Below the pieces are notes generated by a model. The model ran no database searches. It was not told the origin of the DNA and was given only the letters and a program-made list of their open reading frames with translations. A DNA stretch of 36,384 nucleotides from Nitrososphaerales archaeon (lineage in GTDB: Archaea > Thermoproteota > Nitrososphaeria > Nitrososphaerales > CADDZS01): the NCBI GenBank assembly GCA_030041295.1, contig JASHOD010000032.1, forward strand, positions 1 through 36,384, in the 5' to 3' direction. This document shows positions 1 through 7,178 of the stretch, one piece after another. How positions within the stretch are numbered: position 1 is the first letter of the stretch; every line of letters begins with the position of its first letter. A program made the translations under genes and the position numbers.

Positions 1-30
1 GCAATCTTACAACATATCTTCAGCTAAAAT

Positions 31-210
31 TTGTCCGAATTTGAGGCAGAGGAAGAAAGGCTCAGGAAGCTTTACGACCAAGCGCGAATACAGGGAGATA
101 AGAAAAAGAAAAAGGAATACAAGGAGAAAATCGCTGAAATGAATCGTCACCGAAAACAGGCCATTCGCGCAAGCAGAAGAGACAGCGAGTCCCCTTCTCC
201 AGTTGCCTAA
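31..210 (+). CDS. small charged hypothetical protein
   Basis: A 59-residue frame begins with TTG at 31 and ends with TAA at 208-210. The product is very rich in Lys, Arg and Glu: an acidic first dozen residues, then a KKKKKEYKEK stretch, then an Arg-rich part with several Ser and Pro at the end. This looks like a helical nucleic-acid- or ribosome-associated small protein, but I do not recognise a family. It is convergent with the aIF2-beta gene. The composition is coherent over the whole frame, and the two minus-strand frames over the same bases look like shadows. The start is unsure because only 30 bases of upstream sequence are visible. Confidence 0.5.
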   Translation: MSEFEAEEERLRKLYDQARIQGDKKKKKEYKEKIAEMNRHRKQAIRASRRDSESPSPVA

Positions 211-281
211 CGCTAATAGGTTTTTCAAGATCTCTCACTCTTGTACGCTTTGTGTTAAGGCGCATTATTGCCAGCGTTAAT

Positions 282-707
282 CTATTTTGCTGCAGATCTT
301 GCGCCGCACGCTTCGCATACGATGTTTACGAGTTGCTTCACCTTTTCAAGGTGAGTATCCGGACTCTTGCAAACTGGACAGATCACTCTTTCCTTCAGAT
401 ATCTATCGACCAATGCTGAGAAGGAATGCTTGTCTGGTCTGCCCATGAATATTGCCCTGCCATTCTCGATTGACGCATTAATTGCGAGCTGACTTCTGAA
501 ATAATTCAAGAACTCGGTAGGATCTCTTCTCAAGATGTTTGGAAACTCGATGAAGTTAATCCAGTACGTTTTCTTACCAGATACCATTGTCCTAGGTTCG
601 GGGAGTTTCAAACGGTCTTCCATAATCGTTGTGGTCTCGGGTCTGGCTAATCTAATTCTAGCCAGGAGCTTATCGTACTGTTCTTTAGATTGTTTTGCTT
701 CTGACAT
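282..707 (-). CDS. translation initiation factor 2 subunit beta (aIF2-beta)
   Basis: This is the beta subunit of the archaeal heterotrimeric initiation factor that brings initiator Met-tRNA to the small ribosomal subunit. The 141-residue protein has the family layout: an N-terminal helix, the central alpha/beta core with a motif like GKKTYWINF and LNYFRSQLAINASIENGRA, and a C-terminal zinc ribbon with CPVC and CEAC pairs followed by ARSAAK. The length is normal for the archaeal protein. I chose the ATG at 705-707 (MSEAK); a TTG three codons further up would add MIS. TBP lies upstream on the same strand after about 190 bases, so the two may have separate promoters. Confidence 0.93.
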   Translation of the reverse strand: MSEAKQSKEQYDKLLARIRLARPETTTIMEDRLKLPEPRTMVSGKKTYWINFIEFPNILRRDPTEFLNYFRSQLAINASIENGRAIFMGRPDKHSFSALVDRYLKERVICPVCKSPDTHLEKVKQLVNIVCEACGARSAAK

Positions 708-894
708 GCTAATCAACTATATTTCGAACTGAATTCACTTATTTACTAAATGCTTTTGAAGGGACTAATCTGCGACCAATTGCAAAAAAGAAGTATGAGA
801 CGACATAGTGCAGCTTATTGACTTGCTTCTTGAATAAAAGAGTTAAAGTTCAATTATCCAGCAGATTCCAAACGCGGCGGATTATAGTTTCAAT

Positions 895-1455
895 CTAGGC
901 GTATATCATTAGTCCCTTTTGCTCAAGGCTCATATGAAGGTTATTCACAGCTCGGTAAACATCTGCCTCAGTCTTTCCTCCAGTGCACACGAGTTTGCCC
1001 GAAGCAAAGAGCAGGATCACGGTTTTCGGATCAGCCATCCTGTGAATCAGACCTGGAAATTGTTCAGGTTCGTACATGGACTTTGATAATTGTCTTGCTG
1101 CTTCCTCGAGAAGTACCTTACCGCCCAGAGATCCCGAAGCTACGATATTTTGGATCACGGTGATTGGCTCGTTCCGAATGTCGATTTTTCCCTTTCGAAG
1201 TTTCTGAACGACTGCAATGACTGCTTCTGAAGCCTGAACAGAAGACTTTGCTCCCGTGCAGACCATTTTTCCTGAACTAAAGATCAGCGTTGCAGTCTTT
1301 GGCGCTTTCAGCCTGAAAACAAGCCCTGGAAACTGGTCTGGATGATATTCAACGTCTGCGAACGACCGAGTAATTTGGTTCAAATCAACCGTTTGGTTGA
1401 TACTAGCAGATGCTACGACGTTTTCGATTCTGATGATTGATTTGGTTTGAGGCAA
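895..1455 (-). CDS. tbp: TATA-box-binding protein (TBP)
   Basis: This is the general archaeal transcription factor that bends TATA promoters and recruits TFB and RNA polymerase. The 186 residues form two imperfect repeats, as in all TBPs. Repeat 1 carries IENVVASASI, EYHPDQFPGLVFRL and FSSGKMVCTGAKS; repeat 2 carries IQNIVASGSL, YEPEQFPGLIHRM and FASGKLVCTGGKT. The start is TTG at 1453-1455, giving MPQTKS. A TTTTAT element at about 1491-1496 sits 36-41 bases upstream, which implies a leader of roughly a dozen bases. No Shine-Dalgarno sequence is seen. The C-terminus is short and slightly basic rather than the acidic tail seen in some archaea. Confidence 0.96.
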   Translation of the reverse strand: MPQTKSIIRIENVVASASINQTVDLNQITRSFADVEYHPDQFPGLVFRLKAPKTATLIFSSGKMVCTGAKSSVQASEAVIAVVQKLRKGKIDIRNEPITVIQNIVASGSLGGKVLLEEAARQLSKSMYEPEQFPGLIHRMADPKTVILLFASGKLVCTGGKTEADVYRAVNNLHMSLEQKGLMIYA

Positions 1456-1556
1456 AGGAACAGTCTAGCACTATCCTGCTAATGATGGTGATAAAACGTA
1501 ATGCCTTAGACAAAGTGTAGAAAGCTTAATGCCTTTATTGTAACGCCTGCTTTTCT

Positions 1557-1721
1557 TTATGAAAGGAGGGTTGGTAAGAATAAGTTCGTAGCATATTTTA
1601 TGTGAGCTGCGGAAATAGTCTTGAATTCGATCCTGTCTTCCTTTGAGTTGATTACGAGATCAGGAATTTCCTTGAGCCTCAAACCATCGTTTCCAAGATC
1701 AAGTCGTACTCGAGGAAGATA
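1557..1721 (-). pseudogene. C-terminal protein fragment directly behind the tRNA gene
   Basis: An open frame of 54 codons runs from a TAA that overlaps the 3' end of the tRNA (1722-1724) to TAA at 1557-1559. It reads like real protein (RVRLDLGNDGLRLKEIPDL, then NSKEDRIEFKTISAAHIKYA) but has no ATG or GTG; the only in-frame TTG is about 14 codons in. The beta-strand, helix, beta-strand, helix pattern with a conserved-looking C-terminal helix faintly recalls the Pcc1 subunit of the KEOPS complex, but that is a guess. It could be a remnant truncated when sequence around the tRNA rearranged, or a gene with a non-standard start. Confidence 0.4.
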
Positions 1722-1722
1722 T

Positions 1723-1972
1723 TACCGGGGACGGGACTCTCATAGGGAGTCCGCGAAGGACGAATCCCTTCTTTGATCCCGCGACCTCCAGATTATGAGT
1801 AACGCCCTCTCTTTCCTGAAAAAATGCCTATTTCTTTGTTCTTCATTTTTTCCATTCGGAAGAGAGCTGTATAGCCCGAAACTCTCTTTGAGGAGGCTGG
1901 CGCTCTAACCAGGCTGAGCTTTCGGGACCAATGCATTTAGGATGCATGCATCGATTCCGTTGTTACCCCGGC
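1723..1972 (-). tRNA. tRNA-Met (CAT), elongator-type, interrupted by three introns
   Basis: Three segments must be removed to obtain a perfect cloverleaf of 75 nt. The acceptor GCCGGGG (1972-1966) pairs with CCCCGGT (1730-1724), followed by discriminator A at 1723. T8 and A9 are at 1965-1964. Intron 1 is about 1963-1920 (44 nt). The D arm is GCTC (1919-1916), a 10-nt loop and GAGC. The anticodon stem starts CCAG (1900-1897). Intron 2 is about 1896-1801 (96 nt) at position 30/31. Then A31, loop CTCATAA with anticodon CAT at 1797-1795, and TCTGG. The T stem GCGGG is followed by loop ATCAAA, intron 3 about 1771-1737 (35 nt) at 59/60, then T60 and CCCGT. CCA is not encoded. The anticodon stem lacks the GGG:CCC pairs of initiators. 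tRNA-Ile2, also CAT in the gene, is the main alternative. Exact splice points may be off by one or two bases. Confidence 0.88.
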
Positions 1973-2069
1973 CCTTTCGAGTCCCCCGGCAAAGAAACGT
2001 TTCTTGGTCTAGGATTAATCAACTTTTTCAAGATAAAGTTTAGCTGGTTTACTACCACTACGAATTTTC

Positions 2070-2291
2070 CTAACGCAGCGCTTCGACAAGTTCTCTGCTG
2101 TACGTGGCGCGAAGTTGAACAACGCATCTATGTGTGCCAAGGTGCATTACGCATAGGAAAGTCCCACATGTGCAGTAACAATCAGCCAATTGTTTGCATT
2201 TCGAGCAGGTCACAGTCCTCCCGATCACGCGAATCTTCTGCGCCATCTGCACACACGCCCTTGTTCGATACAATCCAATATTTTCCGACAT
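2070..2291 (-). CDS. small zinc-binding protein (B-box/AN1-like finger)
   Basis: A 73-residue protein starting MSENIGLYRT. From about residue 27 it holds a dense set of zinc ligands: CSKC, six residues, CYC, four residues, C, then VMH and HRC. This cross-brace-like pattern resembles B-box or AN1 fingers, which mediate protein or ubiquitin-like contacts, but the family is not certain. I chose the ATG at 2289-2291 rather than a start 18 codons upstream, because a TATA element (2312-2320) lies 22-29 bases before it, the distance expected for a leaderless archaeal mRNA. The upstream extension would place that TATA inside the coding region. Confidence 0.6.
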   Translation of the reverse strand: MSENIGLYRTRACVQMAQKIRVIGRTVTCSKCKQLADCYCTCGTFLCVMHLGTHRCVVQLRATYSRELVEALR

Positions 2292-2311
2292 GATTCTATT
2301 ATTTGGTGTGT

Positions 2312-2320
2312 CAATAAAAT
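2312..2320 (-). promoter_or_regulatory. TATA element for the small zinc protein
   Basis: ATTTTATTG on the minus strand, centred about 26 bases before the ATG at 2291. This matches the archaeal TATA-to-start spacing for leaderless transcription and supports the short start of the gene. Confidence 0.5.
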
Positions 2321-2518
2321 CTAGACCCACTGTATGCATAGTCAATTAAGATTCTCCGCGATGTATCCAAGACAAATAGTTCTACTGTCCCGGATTAACT
2401 TTCTCGAGAATGTATTTTATAGACGAGAGAGTATTCAAACGACAGTTTCCTAGACAATCCTAAAGAGGAAGAACTTCTTCGGTACTGTTTTCAAGAGGTA
2501 CGCAGGTGAACTCGAAAA

Positions 2519-3460
2519 ACGAAATTCGGTTATCAACAACCTTCTCATACCTTTTCCGGCCACAAGTCCATTTTTCAAACCCTCAAAGAAATTGCGCTTG
2601 AGTGCGAGGAGCAGGCCTATGATTCATTTTGGATCATGGACCACCTGCTACAGATTGGATTCGTCGGCAGTACTACAGAACCAATAATGGAATCATACAC
2701 TACTCTTTCCGCCATTGCTGCGGTAACTAGGAAAATTAGACTCGGATCTTTATGCTCATGCAATTTCTTCAGGAATCCTGCACTCCTTGCGAAGATGGGT
2801 GCAACAATTGACCAAGTAAGCGAGGGGCGCTTTTGGCTCGGGCTCGGGGCTGGGTGGTTTCAAGAAGAAGCTAAAACCTACGGTTATGCATTCCAAAATA
2901 ATCGGACTCGCCTTTCGATGTTAGAAGAAGCGGTACAAATTATCGATATGGCTTGGACGAAAGAAAATCCAATATTCCATGGAAAATATTATGAAATAGA
3001 AAATTTCGTTTTGTCACCAAGGCCAGTTCAAAAGCCGCGACCCCCGATCTTGATTGGTGGCGACGGGGAAAAAATCACCTTGAAACTTGTGGCGAAATAC
3101 GCCGATGCTTGTAATCTCTTTGCTGGAGGAGAGGAGTTAAGACACAAACTCAACGTTTTGAGAGAGCATTGTAGAAGTGTGGGAAGAGACTATTCAAAGA
3201 TACTCAAAACAAGACTGGCCAGCGTGATGTTCGCGGAAAGCAAGGACGAAGCCATGAAGAAGATAGAGCCATTCAAGCCATCGTGGCTAGACATGAAATC
3301 TTACTCGAACGGTTTTCTCCTGGGCAGCCCAAGTGAGATAACCGAGCAGGTTAACGACCTCAAGGGAATGGGAATAGATTATTTGATTGTGAACTTTAGA
3401 GGGAAATACGACCCGAACGACAAGCTCACATTCTCAAAGGATGTCATGAGCCATTTTTAG
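2519..3460 (+). CDS. luciferase-like (LLM) F420/flavin-dependent oxidoreductase, paralog 1, no canonical start
   Basis: A TIM-barrel monooxygenase-like protein of the bacterial luciferase family, whose archaeal members usually use coenzyme F420. Clear motifs include SFWIMDH near the N-terminus, TLSAIAAVTRKIRLGS, NPALLAKMGATIDQVSEGR, LGLGAGWFQEEA, PRPVQKPRPPILIGG and a C-terminal GSPSEITEQVNDLKGMGIDYL. The first ATG at 2636 would delete the first beta-strand and helix, yet the upstream frame clearly codes KFGYQQPSH, SGHKSIFQTLKEIALECEE. The frame opens after a TGA with ACG at 2519, exactly where the family starts MKFG. Alternatively a GTG at 2506 would be in frame if one A of the AAAAA run at about 2515-2519 were extra. 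It sits in tandem with a second, frameshifted paralog. Confidence 0.85.
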   Translation, partial: TKFGYQQPSHTFSGHKSIFQTLKEIALECEEQAYDSFWIMDHLLQIGFVGSTTEPIMESYTTLSAIAAVTRKIRLGSLCSCNFFRNPALLAKMGATIDQVSEGRFWLGLGAGWFQEEAKTYGYAFQNNRTRLSMLEEAVQIIDMAWTKENPIFHGKYYEIENFVLSPRPVQKPRPPILIGGDGEKITLKLVAKYADACNLFAGGEELRHKLNVLREHCRSVGRDYSKILKTRLASVMFAESKDEAMKKIEPFKPSWLDMKSYSNGFLLGSPSEITEQVNDLKGMGIDYLIVNFRGKYDPNDKLTFSKDVMSHF

Positions 3461-3546
3461 TCAACAGGAAGAAGAAAAATGGAAGAATTGATCATCGCAT
3501 TAAAGAACGAAAACATCTAGAGAATGGGTCATGGACGTTTTCTCCT

Positions 3547-4495
3547 TTGCGACAAATCGGATTCAATATTGATCATGGCGGACTTCAATATGGCGACGTG
3601 CTAGCTCTTTCGCGCCTTGGCGAAGAGCTGGGATTTGACAGTCTTTCTTTCTACGATCATCTTTACTTGTTGGACTCTGAAGATCAGTTCTGCCTTGAAG
3701 CATGGAGCCTCCTTTCGGCTCTCGCATTGAACACGAAGAAAGTAAAACTACTGTCACTTGTAACAAACGATCTCTTCCTCCACCCTGGAATACTGGCTAA
3801 GATTGCGGCGACTGTCGACAATTTGAGCAGAGGGAGACTGATCTTCGGGATTGGCGCAGGGTGGTACAAAAAGGAAGCTATTGATTTTGGTTATTCTTTT
3901 CCAGATGCGAAGACGAGAATCGAAATGCTCGGAGAGTCGATTCAGGTTATTTCGAAGCTCTGGGCCAAAGACAAGACCACTTTCAAGGGCCGATACTATA
4001 CTTTGGAAAAAGCGGAGAGTCTTCCAAAGCCTTTCCAGAAACCCCATCCCCCAATACTCATCGGAGGTAAGGGGAGAAAGTTGTTGCATTTTGGTAGCAA
4101 AATACGCCGACATTTCTAACTTCACATTGAGAGATTTAAAGCCGAAATACTGCGAGGAGAGACTTTCAATTTTGAAAGAGTACTGCTCCAAGGAAGAGAG
4201 GGATTGCAACTCGATTTTGAAAACGGTTTCTGGGCTATGTTTCTTCTCCGATACGCGTAGCGAACTAGAACAAGAATTAGAAATGGAAGCGCGCAAGCAG
4301 CATACGTCCAAGGAAGAAGTTAGGCGATTTTTCGAAGCTTCAGCTATCTTTGGGACATCGGAAGAAGTAATAGATCAGATCAAAATGTACGAACGGATCG
4401 GGATCGACGGGGCGATGTTCAGATTCTTCAAGGCGAGACAAGAAGAGAAGGCAAAGTCATTTGCGGAGACTATCTTGCCAAAGATTAGGAGTTGA
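3547..4495 (+). pseudogene. luciferase-like (LLM) oxidoreductase, paralog 2, frameshifted
   Basis: Second member of the tandem LLM pair, starting TTG at 3547 (MRQIGFNID). The first frame carries EELGFDSLSFYDH, NPG-type HPGILAKIAATVDNLSRGR, FGIGAGWYKKEA and KPHPPILIGGKG, then runs out at 4119. The remainder (LVAKYADISN through IGIDGAMFRFF and LPKIRS) continues one frame over to 4495. The break falls in the T run at 4089-4092: with three T instead of four the protein reads HLVAKYAD, matching its neighbour's LVAKYAD, and would be about 315 residues. It is either a recent 1-bp insertion that kills the gene or a homopolymer error in the assembly. About 85 bases separate it from paralog 1. Confidence 0.85.
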
Positions 4496-4499
4496 GGTA

Positions 4500-4796
4500 C
4501 TAGGATTCTCTAACACTTTCTAATGTGGACACGGCAGACCAGATCGTAACCCTGCTGAATGAAGGCATATTGGGGTCTTGGCTGACTTCTTCGAGAATTG
4601 AAATCGAGTTTGCAGCGCGGATCCCAATCGGCGTCTTGGGGTCGGTCAGCGTGTTTATAGCATCCTTGACTATCTTACGGATATTTCGCGGGGTGATGTT
4701 ACTCTCTACGACTTGCTGTAAAGTGCCTAGAGCTTTCTGGACTTTTTCCTCATTTTCGATTCGTCGTTTCTCGCGCTTCTCTGCAGCTGTTGACAT
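4500..4796 (-). CDS. UPF0147 family protein
   Basis: A small all-helical archaeal protein of about 98 residues and unknown function, found across most archaea. Family hallmarks visible here are an N-terminal charged coiled helix (EKREKRRIENEEKVQKAL), TPRNIRKIVKDAINTL, PIGIRAANSISILEEVSQDPNMP and a final helix ending STLESVRES. I chose the ATG at 4794-4796 (MSTAAEKR); a longer start would add an unrelated hydrophobic dozen residues. Convergent with the LLM pair. Upstream is the gene-poor stretch 4833-5152. Confidence 0.85.
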   Translation of the reverse strand: MSTAAEKREKRRIENEEKVQKALGTLQQVVESNITPRNIRKIVKDAINTLTDPKTPIGIRAANSISILEEVSQDPNMPSFSRVTIWSAVSTLESVRES

Positions 4797-4832
4797 GATA
4801 ATAATAACATCCCTTAAGCAACAATAACGCAA

Positions 4833-5152
4833 ATTTCATCTTGCAACTTGCCTTTTTAACCCTTCTCTGACAGAGCTTTTGTTTTCCTATATCTTGAGAG
4901 GGAACTATTCGTGCCCATTGCCGACCAATTCGCTAATCGAACAAAAAGGAGTGCCGGCAGGGGCGCTTCTAGTAGTAATCCATAACCCAAAAGTCTGCAA
5001 ACTGTTTTCTGGACAAGTTTCCCACCCGGACTCGGCGCTTTTAAGCAATAAAGATTTTCTCGAGATCAAAGGAAACAGGCCAAACATGACTACACATCTT
5101 GCTTTTGGTTATCCGAGCCGTTCTAAGAATAGAACAATACGTACCTTAGTGC
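4833..5152. other. gene-poor stretch
   Basis: No convincing gene is seen. A TTG-started plus-strand frame (4879-5160) and a short minus-strand frame lack protein-like composition. A TATA-like CTTTTTAACC at about 4851-4860 points rightward and could drive the downstream winged-helix gene with a long leader, or an unrecognised RNA. I found no tRNA or box C/D signature. Confidence 0.4.
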
Positions 5153-5557
5153 ATGATTAAGTCATTTGAAAAATCTGATGCCTTTCAAGTGAAAACCCTA
5201 TTCATGAAAAATTGTAGTCGAATCGAGATCTTTTACGATATCATCGCGGCAACGCGTGCTTCGGCAAAAAAGACACATTTGATGCATAGGTCAAATCTTT
5301 CGTTCAAACAGCTCGACCTTTACCTGAACTTCCTGCTAAGACACAAACTGGTAGAGGAACCCCTTGATATTGAAACCGCTTCGAAGACCTACTTTGTGAC
5401 GGAGAAGGGGCTGCAATTTCTTAGCCTGTTTGAAAGCCTCCGGGCTTTTATGGGCTACCCAATCGAGCATGACGTCGAGGATTCAAAGTTAATTGCTTCG
5501 CCCCTTGACCAAGGAGAAGCAAGCGGGCTAATCCTGACCCAGCCACTATCCCAATAA
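5153..5557 (+). CDS. winged-helix DNA-binding protein (archaeal HTH type)
   Basis: A 134-residue protein with one winged-helix domain: SRIEIFYDIIAATRASAKKTHLMHRSNLS gives helices 1 and 2, FKQLDLYLNFLLRHKLVEE the recognition helix, and TYFVTEKGLQFLSLFESL the wing and final helix. This is the common archaeal single-domain type (TEKG motif), usually a local transcription regulator. The C-terminal 30 residues are low-complexity. An internal ATG (MKNCSRIEI) could be the true start. Target unknown. The two neighbours are on the opposite strand, so no operon is evident. Confidence 0.75.
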   Translation: MIKSFEKSDAFQVKTLFMKNCSRIEIFYDIIAATRASAKKTHLMHRSNLSFKQLDLYLNFLLRHKLVEEPLDIETASKTYFVTEKGLQFLSLFESLRAFMGYPIEHDVEDSKLIASPLDQGEASGLILTQPLSQ

Positions 5558-5608
5558 AAAGCTCTCGCGCATCGTTGAAGAATCGGAAAGGAATAGGTCC
5601 CTCCATTC

Positions 5609-5848
5609 CTAGTTTAGGGCGGAATCTAAAAATGCGGAATGTTTCACCCAAGCTTCTTCAAGAGATGACATCATTTCTTCTCGACATGAATCACAAATGA
5701 TCTCTTCCCCCAAGTGATTTTCTTCCTTGGGATTTGACACCGCTCTTCCGCAAGCAAAGCAATGAAGAGGAACTTTTTCTTCGGTCTTACTGCGTGAGTG
5801 AGTGTTGTTGTTATTTTTTCCTTGGCTATCCGATGTAATAAGATCCAT
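5609..5848 (-). CDS. small zinc-ribbon hypothetical protein
   Basis: A 79-residue protein with one four-Cys zinc site, CFAC and CDSC about 20 residues apart (roughly residues 30-55), after a Ser/Asn/Lys-rich flexible N-terminus and before an acidic helical tail (SSLEEAWVKHSAF). The start ATG overlaps the stop of the upstream p27-type gene by one base (TAATG), so the two are translationally coupled and probably act together. I recognise no specific family. Confidence 0.65.
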   Translation of the reverse strand: MDLITSDSQGKNNNNTHSRSKTEEKVPLHCFACGRAVSNPKEENHLGEEIICDSCREEMMSSLEEAWVKHSAFLDSALN

Positions 5849-6300
5849 TACTCGCCAGAACCGTGTTTGTTATTCTTTAATTTCTCTAAAGTTTCTAGAT
5901 ATTTTGAAATCAAGTCGAGCAATTTCTCCTGCTGATTATAGTCCTGCGAGTTTTCTAGTTGCTGCGAGACTTTGGCCAACTTTTCTTCGAGAAGCGCCTT
6001 CAGGGCATCTCGTTCCGATGAGGGCGCCGGCTGTGCCCTGTGAGGAGTGGACGAAGTTAGAACCGTTTGTTGTACCGTTTGCTCGGAGGAGCTAGACTCC
6101 GCTGCTTTGGAGATGGGGGCGGAAGATAAAGGAGAACCTATGTTTGATAAATCGTCTTCGTTTATACAGTAAACTTTACCTTGATATTTGATCTGGACGC
6201 CTCCGCATCGGGGGCATGTCTCGTTGAGTAGGGTCGCACCTCTGCGCATCAAGTCTGCAGTTAGAGCGACCTTACGCCGATCATCTATTTTGCTCGACAA
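5848..6300 (-). CDS. Sjogren/scleroderma autoantigen 1 (p27)-type zinc protein
   Basis: The diagnostic segment is TADLMRRGATLLNETCPRCGG followed by IKYQGKVYCINED: a helix, then a CPRC zinc half-site and a second half reduced to YCI. This matches the archaeal/eukaryotic autoantigen p27 family, whose cellular role in archaea is unknown. The C-terminal half is a Ser/Gln-rich linker and a long charged coiled coil (LEEKLAKVSQQLENSQ through KYLETLEKLK). I prefer TTG at 6298-6300 (MSSKIDDRRK, 150 residues); extending to 6474 adds sequence unlike the family and collides with the GIY-YIG gene. It is the first gene of a two-gene unit with the downstream zinc-ribbon protein. Confidence 0.72.
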   Translation of the reverse strand: MSSKIDDRRKVALTADLMRRGATLLNETCPRCGGVQIKYQGKVYCINEDDLSNIGSPLSSAPISKAAESSSSEQTVQQTVLTSSTPHRAQPAPSSERDALKALLEEKLAKVSQQLENSQDYNQQEKLLDLISKYLETLEKLKNNKHGSGE

Positions 6301-6472
6301 AAGGGGGATCCTGTTAACAAAGATTGTAGCGTCTCCATCCAATTTAAGAATTGAGCTATAACAAACCCTGTTTAGTCCCACATTTCTGGCAAAATACAAC
6401 TCAGGATACTGAACTGATGGAAAGAAGATATTAACAGACCCGAAGAAATCGAAAGATGGTGTTTGAAGGCCC

Positions 6473-6721
6473 ACGAAGTGGCACTATGTCTACATCTTGA
6501 GCTGTTCTAACGGAGACCTGTATACAGGATACACCATCGACTTGGAGAGAAGATTACGATTACACAATCTAGGCGTTGGGTCAAAGTTTACTCGCTCCCG
6601 CCGTCCTGTCAGGATGGTACACGATGAGAGGTTTCGCAGTAAATCAAGGGCCCTCAAAAGAGAGATTGAGATCAAGAAACTGAAGAGGCGCGACAAGCTC
6701 AAACTGTGCGGACAGTTCTAA
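6473..6721 (+). CDS. GIY-YIG domain protein (YhbQ-like), ACG at the expected start
   Basis: A single GIY-YIG nuclease-fold domain of the small YhbQ/UvrC-N type. The conserved frame reads KWHYVYILSCSNGDLYTGYT (YVYIL ... GYT being the GIY-YIG strands), then LERRLRLHN with the catalytic-type Arg, GSKFTRSRRPV, and SRALKREIEIKKLKR with the usual Glu. The only canonical start in frame (TTG at 6497) would cut off the first beta-strand, which is essential to the fold. At the family's usual start position the codon is ACG (6473-6475) followed by AAG TGG CAC. The 82-residue length from there is typical. Confidence 0.8.
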   Translation, partial: TKWHYVYILSCSNGDLYTGYTIDLERRLRLHNLGVGSKFTRSRRPVRMVHDERFRSKSRALKREIEIKKLKRRDKLKLCGQF

Positions 6722-6789
6722 TCTCACGTCACATTGTAGTTGTTGGAAACTATAAAAAATGCCAAAACAATACCAATCCGACAGAGAAA

Positions 6790-7119
6790 TTGATAACCAC
6801 TTTTCTTAGCTTCCTTCCCGCAAGTCTCGCGCCATACTCTTCTATAATAACGGTGCTCTTGGTATTCGTCGACGGTCTGATTTTTGGCCTCGCCGCGAAA
6901 AAGGCCCTAATCTCGGCCGTCATGATCATCGTTGGAATAATTCTAGCCGGATTGCTAGGAATCAGCCTGCCTTCGCATCTTACTGCAAGTCAAGTCGTCT
7001 CAAAGCTCGTGAACATTTTGATATTCCAAGCTCAACACTCTGGAGCTCTCGGTGCGATATTCTATACTCTTCCGATCTTTTTCATCATTGGGTTCGCGAT
7101 AGGCATCTGGAAGGGTTAG
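6790..7119 (+). CDS. small three-helix membrane protein
   Basis: About 109 residues from TTG at 6790 (MITTFLSFLPASL). Three hydrophobic segments are clear: IITVLLVFVDGLIFGLAA, ALISAVMIIVGIILAGLLG, and AIFYTLPIFFIIGFAIGIW. I chose TTG 6790 because a TATA element (ACTATAAAAA, about 6749-6758) lies roughly 35 bases before it; a longer frame back to 6706 would overlap the GIY-YIG gene and have no promoter. The function is unknown; it resembles small archaeal membrane proteins without enzymatic motifs. Confidence 0.65.
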   Translation: MITTFLSFLPASLAPYSSIITVLLVFVDGLIFGLAAKKALISAVMIIVGIILAGLLGISLPSHLTASQVVSKLVNILIFQAQHSGALGAIFYTLPIFFIIGFAIGIWKG

Positions 7120-7127
7120 AAGAAAGG

Positions 7128-7158
7128 AGTGTTCTTATAACGACCTTGAAAGAACACT
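7128..7158. promoter_or_regulatory. inverted repeat over the promoter of the winged-helix gene
   Basis: Perfect 9-bp arms, AGTGTTCTT at 7128-7136 and AAGAACACT at 7150-7158, with a 13-bp spacer, so half-site centres are 22 bp apart (two helical turns). A TTATAA box (7136-7140) abuts the left arm. The site lies 20 bases before the winged-helix start at 7179, so autoregulation is the simplest reading. It could also act as a hairpin terminator for the membrane-protein gene. Confidence 0.5.
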
Positions 7159-7178
7159 AAAAATACCCAATCTTCAAA

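Noticed and set aside
62..265. Minus-strand frames at 7-228 and 62-265
   Set aside because: Composition is not protein-like and they oppose the coherent Lys/Glu-rich frame at 31-210.
1860..1930. Possible tRNA-Arg (CCT) reading of the 5' exon with an intron at 37/38
   Set aside because: Gives C at position 37 and a C-T mismatch at 31/39; the CAT reading gives a perfect stem.
4879..5160. TTG-started 93-codon plus-strand frame
   Set aside because: No domain-like pattern; overlaps the next gene; composition resembles non-coding sequence, although a TATA-like element lies near.
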